NCBI RefSeq assembly: GCF_001542625.1
Contig: NZ_CP016279.1
Location: forward strand, 496,001-560,000
DNA length: 64,000 bases
Source of the DNA: Streptomyces griseochromogenes
Lineage (GTDB): Bacteria; Actinomycetota; Actinomycetes; Streptomycetales; Streptomycetaceae
Direction: 5' to 3'
Shown: piece after piece, positions 9,034 through 17,642 of the stretch
How positions within the stretch are numbered: position 1 is the stretch's first letter
How the letters are laid out: each line of letters opens with the position of its first letter
Translations under genes and position numbers: made by a program
Notes under the pieces: generated by a model
Told to the model about the DNA's origin: nothing
What the model saw: only the letters and a program-made list of their open reading frames with translations
Databases searched by the model: none

Positions 9034-9705
9034 GTGGCCGGAACCGTCACCCATGACCCGTCGCCCGCCGCCGGAAGCCGGCCGGGACGGCCGCTCATCG
9101 TCACCGAGGACGCCGGACTCCTCGACGATCTGCTGCGCCTGTGCGCGGCCGCCGGTGCCACACCCGAGGTCCATCACGGCGTACCCGACCACGGCGGTGG
9201 CTGGGAAACGGCCCCGCTCGTCCTCGTCGGCGACGACGCCGCCCGCCGGGTGTGCGGAGCGGCCCGTCGGCGGGGAGTGGTGCTGGTCGGCCGTGACCAG
9301 GACGACTCCGGGGTGTGGAAAAGGGCCGTCGAGATCGGCGCCGACCACGTCCTGATGCTGCCCGACGGCGAGCAGTGGCTGGTCGACCGGATCGCCGACG
9401 TCGCCGAGGGCGTCGGCCGCCCGGCCCTCACCGTCGGGATCATCGGCGGCCGGGGCGGGGCCGGTGCGTCCACGCTCGCCTGCGCGCTCGCCGTCACCTC
9501 CGCGCGCGAGGGCCTGCGCACCCTCCTCGTGGACGCCGATCCGCTGGGCGGCGGACTCGATGTACTCCTGGGCGGTGAAACGGCCGAGGGGCTGCGCTGG
9601 CCCGCCTTCGCCGCCTCGCGCGGCCGGGTAGGCGGCGGCGCCCTGGAGGAGTCCCTGCCCGAACTGCACGCACTACGGGTGCTCAGCTGGGTTGTTTCTG
9701 CTTAG
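9034..9705 (+). pseudogene. ssd: ssd 5' part: septum-site-determining / TadZ-CpaE-like ATPase, split by mobile element
   Basis: Ssd proteins are CpaE/TadZ/MinD-like ATPases encoded first in actinobacterial tad loci; they influence cell division or localise the pilus machine. The reading has an N-terminal receiver-like region (PLIVTEDAGLLDDLLRLCAAAG) and the deviant Walker A GIIGGRGGAGASTLACALA followed by LLVDADPLGGGLDVLLGG. The chromosomal frame runs to 9691 (ending LHALRVLSW) and then enters transposon DNA, adding only VVSA before a stop. The remaining 148 codons lie at 15965-16413. Joined without the element, the gene would encode 368 residues in frame. The start is GTG 9034 after a GGGGGG site. 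The truncated product lacks the C-terminal half of the ATPase domain and is probably nonfunctional. Confidence 0.9.
9685..9691 (+). repeat. Left copy of 7-bp border repeat AGCTGGG
   Basis: The last chromosomal bases of the ssd 5' part. The same 7 bases recur at 15958-15964. It is probably the crossover core shared by element and target, or a target duplication; the two cannot be told apart from one insertion. Confidence 0.8.
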
Positions 9706-9708
9706 TTG
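9693..9708 (+). repeat. Left imperfect inverted arm of the element
   Basis: TGTTTCTGCTTAGTTG, one base inside the left border repeat. Its reverse complement CAACTAAGCAGAAACA matches the right arm GAACTTTGCGGAAAGA at 11 of 16 positions. In a circular form the two arms would flank the AGCTGGG core, the usual layout of a tyrosine-recombinase core site. Confidence 0.6.
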
Positions 9709-9794
9709 CAGTGTCTCTTTGAGGACGAAGCCCATGGTCAGCGACTGTTTGTGGGTACACAAGTGGTGCGTCCCACGAGGTAGCGTCCGTCGGT

Positions 9795-11252
9795 ATGCAA
9801 CAAATGATCTATTCATCCTCTGGGTGGGAGACCTGGGGGCTGGAGCACAAGCCGGTCATACCCGAGGGCATGTCGTTGATCTTCGACGAGGACCTGCTCT
9901 TCGAGGACGAGCACGGGCTGCGGCCCTCGGCTGTCGTGAACCGCTGGGCTTGTGAGCTGCCGACCAGCAAGGTCCCGTCGGACAACTCGTGGCCTTCGTA
10001 CGTCCGCGCCGTACGGGAGTGGATGGAGTTCGGGGCCGGGCACGGAGTGGGGCTGCTGGAGGGCAGGGACCGGCTCAAGGCCCTGCTGAGCGCCTACTCG
10101 GTCCACCGGGCCCGTGGGCCCCTCGCGGCCCGTTTCAAGGCGTCTACGTGGAACCAGCACATGGCCATGCTCGGCAAGTTCTACGCGTGGGCGATCGACA
10201 ACGGCTACACCACCGCCCTGCCGTTCACCTACGACCACGCCACCGGCGTCTTCGAGAACCAGATGCGCGAGGTGAAGGTCAACCAGGCCCGCCGCCGCCG
10301 GGCGAAGGGGCACGTGACGATCAAGTACCTGGAGGACGACTTCGCCGACCTGTTCCTCAAGGGCCTGGCCCGGCTGGAGCCGGACGGTTCAGAGGAGCGC
10401 GGATACCGGGGCCGGGAGATGGCCCGGAACGCCGCGGTGGGCCGGTTCGTGATCGCTTCGGGACCGCGCAAGCAGGAGTTCACCTACCTGCTGGCCTGCG
10501 AAGTCCCGGCTCTGCCGAAGCGACGGACGGAGATTCCGACGCCTGTCCCGCTGCCGTGGGGGATCACCAAGGGCGGCAAGTTCCGCAGCACCTGGGTCGA
10601 CTACGACACGCTGGCCGAGCTGCACAACTATCTGGCGTTCGAGCGGGCGACCGCTGTGGCGGGCTCGTCGTGGACGCCGCCGGCCCGCTGGGGCGAGCCG
10701 CTGATCGTGACCGAGGCCGATGCCCGGGGCGGGCGGGTCAACGGCGCCAGGGTGCTGTGGGAGGACCTGGGGCCCGGTGAACGCCGCCGGCTGGTCGCGC
10801 CGGGAGGCGGGTCGATGCTGCTGTCGGTCTGCGGGCCGGGGCGGCCGTTCACCGCGTGGAACACGGTCTTCGAGCGGGCCTCGGACCGAATCCGGGACCG
10901 CTACGAGCCGCGGTTTCCCCATGTTCATCCGCACCGGGGCCGGCACACCTTCGCGATGCAGACGATGGCGAGGCTCGCGTCGGGCTACTACGCGCGCTTG
11001 GCCCAGAAGGTCCGGCCCGGTGACACCGATGCCGCGCTGGCGCTCTACCTCACCAGCCATGAACCGCTGATGATCCTGCGTGATCTTTTGGGTCACTCCA
11101 GTGCTCTGACCACGGAAAAGTACCTGAACCGCCTGGATACGACGCGGATCTTCGCCGACCTGCACACGGCACAGGAGCAGGGCACAGCACGGGCCCGGGC
11201 TGCGGAACGTGAAGCGGCGGCGGAGTTCGACGACGAGGGAGACGGCATCTGA
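9795..11252 (+). CDS. Tyrosine recombinase A of the element (catalytically complete)
   Basis: A 485-residue site-specific recombinase. The catalytic set of the tyrosine recombinase family is present: Arg225 in ASGPRKQEFTYL, His380-x-x-Arg383-His384 in HPHRGRHTF, His434 in LLGHSSALTT, and the nucleophile Tyr443 in EKYLNR. An N-terminal SAM-like core-binding region covers ~60-140 (NSWPSYVRAVREWMEFG, WNQHMAMLGKFYAWA). It is the first gene after the left end, and its stop overlaps the next start by one base (TGATG). It corresponds in role to Tn554 TnpA or RitA. It presumably cleaves and rejoins the element ends. Confidence 0.9.
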   Translation: MQQMIYSSSGWETWGLEHKPVIPEGMSLIFDEDLLFEDEHGLRPSAVVNRWACELPTSKVPSDNSWPSYVRAVREWMEFGAGHGVGLLEGRDRLKALLSAYSVHRARGPLAARFKASTWNQHMAMLGKFYAWAIDNGYTTALPFTYDHATGVFENQMREVKVNQARRRRAKGHVTIKYLEDDFADLFLKGLARLEPDGSEERGYRGREMARNAAVGRFVIASGPRKQEFTYLLACEVPALPKRRTEIPTPVPLPWGITKGGKFRSTWVDYDTLAELHNYLAFERATAVAGSSWTPPARWGEPLIVTEADARGGRVNGARVLWEDLGPGERRRLVAPGGGSMLLSVCGPGRPFTAWNTVFERASDRIRDRYEPRFPHVHPHRGRHTFAMQTMARLASGYYARLAQKVRPGDTDAALALYLTSHEPLMILRDLLGHSSALTTEKYLNRLDTTRIFADLHTAQEQGTARARAAEREAAAEFDDEGDGI

Positions 11253-13024
11253 TGCCCGCCACAGTGATCGACGAGCCGCCGGGCATCACTGCGGTCTTCA
11301 GCGACGGGACCGGATGCACCCGCTGGGTGAACAGCCAGGCCCACGGCGAGAGGTTCTCCACCAGGAATCCGGCGCTGGCCCGTGAGCTGCTGCACGGCCT
11401 GGCCGATCTCGTGCATCCGCACGGGGACGTCGACCAGGAGAGCACGCTGGCCGGCTACCTGGGAGGGATCAGGGCCTTCACGAACGGGCTGGCCGAGCTG
11501 GGATTCACCGGCGGCGCCGCCGAGCTGACCCGGGGGCGGCTGGCCGCGCACTGGATGAGCGGGAAGTACCGCCCGGTGGAAGAGGGCCGCGCGCGGATGA
11601 TGCTGCGGCGCCTTGACGACCTGCACGGCGTGTTGCGTCCGGATGTCCGTGAGCTGGTCGACGGCCGCCGGTTCGTTTCCAAGAGGCGCCGCGACCAGAA
11701 CTTCATACAGCCCTACAGCGAGACCGAGTGGTCAAGCCTGACCCAGGTCTGCCGCACCGCGGTCAAGGAGTCGTACGCGGCCCACCGGCTCGCGGTGAAG
11801 ACGGCGGAGTCGGGCCAGGATCCGCGCGTTGGCGGGTGGACGGACGCAAACCTGCTCTGGCTCTATGCCCAGGTGGGACCGGTGGAAGCGGCCCCGTTCG
11901 CGACCTGGTCCGCGGACCACCCCTCAGGGCTGTCGCAGTCGAGATTTCCGTGGCGCCGCAGCTGGCAGGCCGCCAAGTTGTTCCCCACGGTCAACGTCAT
12001 GCTCGGCTACCGGCTGCTGTTCGGCGTCTACACCGGCATCGTCCCGGACGGGCTGGACGACCTCGGACTGGGCGATGTCGACTGGGCCGGGGACAGGACC
12101 ATCCTGCTGGACTATGTGAAGGGCCGCACGGCCGAGGAGAGCCGGACGCTGACCACACGGGCGACCCGGCTGCTGCAGCAGTGGACTGACCATACAGAAC
12201 TCTCCCGCCGGTTCGCCCCGCCCGGGGCACGGGACGCACTCTGGGTCCGCTACGACACACACAATGCGGGTCCTTGGATCACCCGGCCCGCCACGGTCAC
12301 CACGATCCGTGCGTGGGTGGTGGACAGAGGGCTGGTGGGTGACGACGGCCAGCCGCTGGCCTTGAACATGCACCGGATCCGCACCACCTACGACTCGATG
12401 CGGGACCGCCGCGCGTGGGCGGGCAGCCGCCGCGCGACCCTGGACCCCAACCGGAGTCCTCAGGCCGAAGGCGACCACTACCTGGGAGCCGGGACCCCCA
12501 AGCAGCGCGAGCTCGTGGACGAGATCATCGCCGAGGCCCAGAACGACATGCTGAAACGGGCCGAACCACCGGTCGTCCTGGCGGACGACGACGTCGCCGA
12601 GCTGGTCCGCGACTACCCGCAGAAAGTCGCTGCCCTGGGCCTGGACGACGAGGCTCTGGCCGCGCTGGTCGGCGGGGAACGGGACGTGTTCACCGCTGCC
12701 TGCGGCGACCAGCTGTCGGGCCTGCACGGCCCGAAGGGGAAACCGTGCCCGGCCCGCCCATGGGTGTGCTTGCTCTGTCCGCTCGCCCTGTTCACCCCTC
12801 GGCACCTGCCCAATCTGATGCGGCTACGGGCGTTCTTCGCCCGCCAGTGGGACCAGATGCCCCAGGCCGAGTTCATGGGCGTCTTCGGCCGCTACGACCA
12901 GCGCCTGGCCGAGATCCTCACCCCCGATGCCCACTTCACCTCCCAGGCTCTGCTCGCCGCAGCCGCACAGGTCGCCGATGACGATGACGAACTGCCGCTG
13001 CGGCCGGAAGAAGGAACACGATGA
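11252..13024 (+). CDS. Tyrosine recombinase-like protein B of the element (degenerate box I)
   Basis: A 590-residue protein of the same transposition module. The box II motif is visible as His374-Arg-Ile-Arg377 in LNMHRIRTTYDSM, and a possible nucleophile Tyr410 lies in GDHYLGAG. The box I position reads VYTGIVPDGLDDLGLGDVDW, where a catalytic Arg would be expected, so it may be noncatalytic or use another Arg. A C-terminal Cys-rich patch (ACGDQLSGLHG..PCPARPWVCLLCPLAL, ~residues 485-510) looks like a zinc-binding knuckle. It overlaps the downstream gene by ATGA, so the three recombinases are translationally coupled and probably form one complex. Confidence 0.82.
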   Translation: MPATVIDEPPGITAVFSDGTGCTRWVNSQAHGERFSTRNPALARELLHGLADLVHPHGDVDQESTLAGYLGGIRAFTNGLAELGFTGGAAELTRGRLAAHWMSGKYRPVEEGRARMMLRRLDDLHGVLRPDVRELVDGRRFVSKRRRDQNFIQPYSETEWSSLTQVCRTAVKESYAAHRLAVKTAESGQDPRVGGWTDANLLWLYAQVGPVEAAPFATWSADHPSGLSQSRFPWRRSWQAAKLFPTVNVMLGYRLLFGVYTGIVPDGLDDLGLGDVDWAGDRTILLDYVKGRTAEESRTLTTRATRLLQQWTDHTELSRRFAPPGARDALWVRYDTHNAGPWITRPATVTTIRAWVVDRGLVGDDGQPLALNMHRIRTTYDSMRDRRAWAGSRRATLDPNRSPQAEGDHYLGAGTPKQRELVDEIIAEAQNDMLKRAEPPVVLADDDVAELVRDYPQKVAALGLDDEALAALVGGERDVFTAACGDQLSGLHGPKGKPCPARPWVCLLCPLALFTPRHLPNLMRLRAFFARQWDQMPQAEFMGVFGRYDQRLAEILTPDAHFTSQALLAAAAQVADDDDELPLRPEEGTR

Positions 13025-15195
13025 CGACCGTGACCACTAAGGCGCCCGCGGGCTCCGGACCGGTCCGGAGCCCGCTCTTCGGGCTCGATGTCTGTGAAGA
13101 GGCCGGGCTGCGGGTGAAGCCGGGCGGGATGCGGCCCCGGGTCGGTGAGCCGGTCTGGTCCTTCACCGGTGTCGAGGGTCTGCCCGTCAGCCTCAAGCCG
13201 AGTGAACGCCGGCTGGACTTCTCCAGGATCCGGGATCCGCGCTGGCGCGTCGTGGCCGAGGAGTTCATCTTCGCGCGCCTGGCTCCGGGACACGAGGCCG
13301 TACGTGAACTGCCGCAGGCCTTCCGATATCCCATCGCGATCAGGACCTGCCTGGCCCGGCTCCAGAACCTGGCCGAGTGGTTCAACTGGCTCACCGAACA
13401 CGGGGTCACGTCGCTGGGGGAGGTCACACAGCTGCACTGTCAGGCGTACTACCTGCACCGCAGTGACGTGCGCGATCGCAAGGGCAGGATCCTTCGGCCC
13501 GCGGCTCCGGAGACACGGCTGGCCGCCGTCCAGGCCATGCAGGAGCCCGCCTTCTACGGCGAACTGTTCAGCACCGACCGGTTCGCCGACGGGTTCGTTC
13601 CGTGGCCCGGCCGTTCCCCCTTCGAGGTGGCCGGCTGCAAGCCGCGCGAGGCGAACGTGACCCAGCCGATGCGGCAGGACGCCCTGCAGCCGTGGCTGGC
13701 CGCGGCTCTCTACGTCGTCGAAACACTCGGCCCGCACGTCCTGGAACTGGTCGAGGCGGTCCGGCAGGAGGAAGCCCCGACCCTCTGGACCAGCAGTGAG
13801 AGGTGGCAGGCCCGTCTCAGCACAGCGATCCGTGCCCACATTGCCGAAGGTGTCCCACTGGAGGCACTCGAAGACATGGAAGTGACCAGGCGACTGCTCG
13901 ACGGATGGTCCCAGGACGACCCCCTGCTGAACGTGAGCCTGAACGCCCTTGCCCGCAAGGCGGGCAAGAAGACCTTCCCCCACCGCTGGATTCCCACCCT
14001 GCGTCCGCTGATGGAACAAGCGGTGGCCGCAGTCGGCGTGAGACCCCGATGGGGACGCGACGCGCGGGCGGTGTCACGCGCGGACGGTGGCGGCGAGGTT
14101 CCGTGGACCGAAGGGGTCGAGGGAATCCTGGACTTGAAATTCCTGGTGGACAGGGTCCGGACGGCCTGCATCGTCGTCGTCGCCCTGCTCACTGGAATGC
14201 GGGCGAGTGAGTTGATGGAGATGCCGGTCGATGCCTGCGCGCCCCCGAAGGATCTGGGATCTGGCCGGATGCGATACCGGCTGAAAACCAAACTGATCAA
14301 GGGGCAGGGACCGGGCGGCGTCTGGGAAGAATGGGTCACTGTCCGCCAAGCGTATTCTGCAGTCCAACTCGCGGTCGGACTCCGGGACCCGCAGGACACG
14401 TCCTCACGCGCGTTTGGCCGGTTCACCTTCAATGGGCGGTGCGCGAGCCTGCGAACCTGGGTCAACGGCCCGGAAGGGCAACGACTGGGACTTGCGCCGA
14501 TACCGAACGACCCGATTAGCCTGCAGATCACCCGCCGCACCCTGGCCATGGAACTCGCACACCGTCCCGGCGGATTGCTGGCCGCGAAGATTCACCTCAA
14601 GCACGTGAGCGTGGTCACTACCGAGGGATATGCAGCAAGGCCCGGCGGTGCACAAGCAGAGTTCCTTTCCGACGTTGCCGCAGAAGAGCAGGTTCGAAAC
14701 AAAGACTTGACCTTGGAAGCCTTCCGTGATTCCCAGAAGGGGATCCTTCCCACCGGCTCCGGAGCGCGCGATCTCATCGAGTTCTTTGCCTCTGTCGACG
14801 AGAAGCTGAAGGAGATGGAGGCATCCGCACCAGGGGTCAAGCCAGGGGACCAGGAGGTCATCAACCTGCTGTCCAGACGGGCGAAGACACTACACCTGGG
14901 AATCGCCAACTACTGCTGGTTCATCGATCCGTCCAAGGCGCTGTGCCTGATCCTCGCGGGGACGCCCGGGGCCGACAAACCGCTGGCCGGCATGTGTGAC
15001 TCCGTCCGCTGCCCGCAAGCCACCCACCATCAGAGCCACCGCCCGGTCTGGGCCGCCAGCGCGGAGAACAAAAAGGTCTTCATGGGCGGCATCGGGCGAG
15101 GCCAGCCCACAGAGAAATCCCGCCTGCAAGCCGACCTGAACCGCGATTTGCGTGTCCTGGCCGAGATCGATGCCGCGAACGGAACTGGAGTCTGA
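13021..15195 (+). CDS. Tyrosine recombinase C of the element
   Basis: A 724-residue recombinase, the largest of the three. Arg394 lies in ALLTGMRASELMEM (box I), Arg505-Arg506 in LQITRRTLAMELAH, His528 in IHLKHVSVVTTEGY, and the nucleophile Tyr537 in EGYAARPGG. The His of HxxR is not obvious. After the catalytic domain comes a ~190-residue tail with a probable zinc-binding cluster (NYCWFIDPSKALC, GMCDSVRCPQATHHQSH), seen also in large TnpB-type recombinases. The start is ATG 13021, overlapping gene B by ATGA. It is followed one base later by the small coiled-coil gene. Confidence 0.87.
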   Translation: MTTVTTKAPAGSGPVRSPLFGLDVCEEAGLRVKPGGMRPRVGEPVWSFTGVEGLPVSLKPSERRLDFSRIRDPRWRVVAEEFIFARLAPGHEAVRELPQAFRYPIAIRTCLARLQNLAEWFNWLTEHGVTSLGEVTQLHCQAYYLHRSDVRDRKGRILRPAAPETRLAAVQAMQEPAFYGELFSTDRFADGFVPWPGRSPFEVAGCKPREANVTQPMRQDALQPWLAAALYVVETLGPHVLELVEAVRQEEAPTLWTSSERWQARLSTAIRAHIAEGVPLEALEDMEVTRRLLDGWSQDDPLLNVSLNALARKAGKKTFPHRWIPTLRPLMEQAVAAVGVRPRWGRDARAVSRADGGGEVPWTEGVEGILDLKFLVDRVRTACIVVVALLTGMRASELMEMPVDACAPPKDLGSGRMRYRLKTKLIKGQGPGGVWEEWVTVRQAYSAVQLAVGLRDPQDTSSRAFGRFTFNGRCASLRTWVNGPEGQRLGLAPIPNDPISLQITRRTLAMELAHRPGGLLAAKIHLKHVSVVTTEGYAARPGGAQAEFLSDVAAEEQVRNKDLTLEAFRDSQKGILPTGSGARDLIEFFASVDEKLKEMEASAPGVKPGDQEVINLLSRRAKTLHLGIANYCWFIDPSKALCLILAGTPGADKPLAGMCDSVRCPQATHHQSHRPVWAASAENKKVFMGGIGRGQPTEKSRLQADLNRDLRVLAEIDAANGTGV

Positions 15196-15196
15196 C

Positions 15197-15694
15197 ATGG
15201 GACGCATCAGCGAAGAGGCTCGGAGTCGGAAAGAAGAAGCGATCCGGGCCGCAACGGACCGGATCCTGCGGGGTGAACTTCCACCCGGGGGAAAATGCGA
15301 TCTCAGCACCCTGGCCACAGAGGCCGGAGTGACCCGCACGGCGTTCTACCCGAAGAAGAACCGTGACGGCACCACTCGGCCCGGCCCATACCAGCACTTG
15401 GCCGAGGAATTCGAGAGGCGCTTGAAACTCCTCCAGGAAGCCGGAGCCGTCGTCGACCCCAGAATCGCCCAGATCCAACGACTCAAGGACACCAACACTC
15501 AACTCGAAGAACGCATCAAGAAACAGAACATCGAAATCGACGAACTCAAGGAATTCCAGCAACTGGCCCTGTCCCGGATAGCGGCCCAGCACCTGGAGAT
15601 TGAGCGCCTACGCACTGAGGCGGCAGCCGGCGGCAAGGTCACCGTCCTCACGCCACGACGATCGGTCTCCGGGACGATCGGCACCTGCAACTGA
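15197..15694 (+). CDS. Small coiled-coil transposition accessory protein (TnpC-like)
   Basis: A 165-residue protein. Residues ~1-60 look like a helix-turn-helix DNA-binding region (EEAIRAATDRILRGELP, CDLSTLATEAGVTRTAFYP). Residues ~95-145 form a predicted coiled coil (IQRLKDTNTQLEERIKKQ, ELKEFQQLALSRI). Size, order and architecture resemble Tn554 TnpC, which influences orientation and frequency of transposition; that role here is by analogy. ATG 15197 follows a GGAG site. The stop is followed directly by a hairpin terminator, marking the end of the element's operon. Confidence 0.78.
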   Translation: MGRISEEARSRKEEAIRAATDRILRGELPPGGKCDLSTLATEAGVTRTAFYPKKNRDGTTRPGPYQHLAEEFERRLKLLQEAGAVVDPRIAQIQRLKDTNTQLEERIKKQNIEIDELKEFQQLALSRIAAQHLEIERLRTEAAAGGKVTVLTPRRSVSGTIGTCN

Positions 15695-15698
15695 CCCT

Positions 15699-15725
15699 CC
15701 GGCCGGGGCCCCGGGCCCCGGCCGG
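15699..15725 (+). terminator. 13-bp GC-rich hairpin ending the recombinase operon
   Basis: CCGGCCGGGGCCC at 15699-15711 and its exact complement at 15713-15725, 5 bp after the stop of the coiled-coil gene. Near-palindromic, so the real loop uses a few central bases. Confidence 0.75.
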
Positions 15726-15861
15726 CCGTCTGACGGCAAATCTCGCCTGGCCTCGTGGCACAGGGCACTGGTGAGGCTTACTCGCACCATGCAATCCTTC
15801 AGAGCCACTTCCGCAGCCACTATGACTCAAATCACTAGGTATGCTTCCGGCTGCCATCCAG

Positions 15862-15925
15862 AGCGACACCACGCTCCTGCGCTAAGCGACACGGGCTGAG
15901 GACTCGCCCACCGCCAAAGCGACGT
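15862..15925 (+). repeat. Three AGCGAC subterminal repeats near the right end
   Basis: AGCGACAC at 15862-15869, AGCGACAC at 15885-15892 and AGCGACGT at 15918-15925, with spacings of 23 and 33 bp. A related AGCGACTG lies at 9740-9747 near the left end. The 230 bp from the terminator to the right border hold no ORF, so these are candidate recombinase arm-binding sites. Confidence 0.5.
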
Positions 15926-15941
15926 GACCTGCGAGGGACAC

Positions 15942-15957
15942 GAACTTTGCGGAAAGA
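15942..15957 (+). repeat. Right imperfect inverted arm of the element
   Basis: GAACTTTGCGGAAAGA directly adjoining the right AGCTGGG copy. It pairs 11 of 16 positions with the left arm at 9693-9708 read in reverse complement. Confidence 0.6.
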
Positions 15958-15964
15958 AGCTGGG
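15958..15964 (+). repeat. Right copy of 7-bp border repeat AGCTGGG
   Basis: Identical to 9685-9691. Immediately after it the ssd reading resumes in the restored frame (DRGDCVGIPPQAV). Confidence 0.8.
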
Positions 15965-16413
15965 ACCGGGGTGACTGCGTCGGCATTCCGCCCCAGGCCG
16001 TACGCGCGGTCCTGGCCGCCGCCCGGCGGCGTGGCGGCACGGTCGTCGTCGACCTCCCACGCCGCCTGGACGACGGGGTCGCCGAGGCCCTCGCCCAGCT
16101 CGACCTGGCGGTGCTCGTCGTCCCGGCCGAACTGCGCGCGGTGGCGGCGGCCGGCCGGGTGGCCTCCGCCGTCGGCATGGTGGTGCGGGATCTGCGCGTG
16201 GCGGTCCGGGGGCCGTACGCGCCCGGTCTCGACGACCGTGAGGTGGCCCGGCTGCTCGGCCTGCCCCTGGCCGGCGAGGTCCCCGTCGAGCCGGCGCTGC
16301 TGCGCCCGCACCCGGCTCCCGAACCGCCCGGCGCGAGCGGGCGTGGCCCCCTGGCCCGCTTCTGCACCACCTTCTGGGAGCAGGCCCTGGTCGAGGCGGG
16401 AGGCACCCGATGA
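15965..16413 (+). pseudogene. ssd: ssd 3' part, separated from its start by the element
   Basis: This is the C-terminal part of the Ssd/TadZ ATPase domain: RGDCVGIPPQAVRAVLAAARRRGGT, then VVVDLPRRLDDGVAEALAQLDLAVLVVPAELRAV, ending in FCTTFWEQALVEAGGTR. It has no ribosome site or start of its own near 15965; an internal ATG at 16178 or a GTG at 16111 could give short fragments lacking the P-loop. Its stop overlaps the tadA start (ATGA), so tadA may have lost the translational coupling it would normally have to intact ssd. Confidence 0.9.
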
Positions 16414-17642
16414 CGCTCCCCGGACTCGACCGGGCCGACGGCGCGGCCCTGCTCGACGGGGTCCGCCGATGGCTGGCCGAGAGCGGCGCCGAACCCACCC
16501 CCGCGCGCGTCGCCCAGGCGCTGCGGGAACAGGGCCGGGTGCTGGGCGACGCCGAAGTCCTCGGCGCGGCCGAACGCCTGCGGTCCGAACTCGTCGGCAC
16601 CGGCCCGCTGGAGCCGCTGCTGGCCGACCCGGGCGTCACCGACGTCCTCGTGTCCGCCCCGGACCGGGTGTGGGTGGACCGCGGCGGCGGCCTGGAACTG
16701 ACCGCGGTGACCTTTCCCGACCCGGCGGCCGTACGACGCCTCGCGCAGCGGCTGGCCTCCGTCGCCGGACGCCGGCTGGACGACGCACGGCCCTGGGCCG
16801 ATGCCCGGCTGCCCGACGGGACCCGTCTGCACGCGGTGCTGCCCCCGGTGGCGGTCGGCTGCACCTGCCTGTCCCTGCGGGTGGTACGGCCGCGGGCGTT
16901 CACCCTCACGGAACTGGTCGAGGCGGGCACCGTGCCACCCGGCGGCGACCGGATCCTGCGGGCACTGCTGGCGGCCCGGCTGTCCTTCCTCGTCAGCGGC
17001 GGCACCGGCAGCGGCAAGACGACCCTGCTGAGCGCCCTGCTCGGCCTGGTCGGACCCGGCGAACGGATCGTGCTCGCCGAGGACTCGGCGGAGCTGAGAC
17101 CGGAACACCCGCACGTCGTACGGCTGGAGACCCGCCCCGCCAACCAGGAGGGCGCGGGCCTGGTCACCCTGGAGGACCTCGTCCGGCAGGCCCTGCGGAT
17201 GCGGCCCGACCGGCTGGTCGTGGGCGAGGTGCGCGGCCCCGAGGTGGTGCATCTGCTGGCCGCGCTCAACACCGGCCACGAAGGCGGCTGCGGCACCGTG
17301 CACGCCAACGCGGCCGCGGATGTGCCGGCCCGCCTGGAGGCCCTCGGTACGGCGGCCGGGCTCGACCGGGCCGCGCTGCACAGCCAGGTGGCGGCCGCGC
17401 TGTCGGTGGTGCTCCACCTCGTGCGGGGCCGGTCCGGGCGGCGCCGCATCGCCGAGGTGCACGTGCTGGAACGGGACGCCTCGGGGCTGGTGCGGACGGT
17501 ACCGGCACTGCGCTGGGGCGCGCGTGCCTTCGTTCGGGAGCGGGGCTGGGAGCGGCTGCGGGACCTGCTGCGCGGCGAGTTCGAGAGCGAGAGCGGTGTG
17601 CGGCACGGGAGGAGCGAGAGGGGTGACGACGGTGAGCACTGA
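16410..17642 (+). CDS. tadA: TadA/CpaF-type secretion ATPase
   Basis: A 410-residue hexameric ATPase of the type II/IV secretion superfamily that powers Flp-type pilus assembly. The N-terminal domain includes LVGTGPLEPLLADPGVTDVLV. Walker A is GGTGSGKTT (197-205), followed by the Asp box ERIVLAEDSAEL, Walker B-like MRPDRLVVGEVRGPEVVHLL and the His box GHEGGCGTVHANA. Residues are complete, so the enzyme looks functional. It overlaps the end of ssd by ATGA and the start of tadB. The element insertion upstream could have separated it from its normal promoter. Confidence 0.93.
   Translation: MTLPGLDRADGAALLDGVRRWLAESGAEPTPARVAQALREQGRVLGDAEVLGAAERLRSELVGTGPLEPLLADPGVTDVLVSAPDRVWVDRGGGLELTAVTFPDPAAVRRLAQRLASVAGRRLDDARPWADARLPDGTRLHAVLPPVAVGCTCLSLRVVRPRAFTLTELVEAGTVPPGGDRILRALLAARLSFLVSGGTGSGKTTLLSALLGLVGPGERIVLAEDSAELRPEHPHVVRLETRPANQEGAGLVTLEDLVRQALRMRPDRLVVGEVRGPEVVHLLAALNTGHEGGCGTVHANAAADVPARLEALGTAAGLDRAALHSQVAAALSVVLHLVRGRSGRRRIAEVHVLERDASGLVRTVPALRWGARAFVRERGWERLRDLLRGEFESESGVRHGRSERGDDGEH

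Larger units (their letters stand above)
9685..15964 (+). mobile_element. 6.27-kb triple tyrosine-recombinase transposon inserted in ssd
   Basis: The unit contains only four genes in one direction: three overlapping tyrosine-recombinase-type genes and a small coiled-coil gene. It interrupts ssd. AGCTGGG occurs at both borders (9685-9691 and 15958-15964), and deleting one copy plus everything between restores the ssd codons ...CTC AGC TGG GAC CGG GGT... in frame. Unit length is 6273 bp. The organisation recalls Tn554 (TnpA, TnpB, TnpC) and RIT elements (three recombinases in a row) but matches neither exactly by size. No resistance, metabolic or defence cargo is present. Orientation is taken from the genes. 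Confidence 0.88.
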
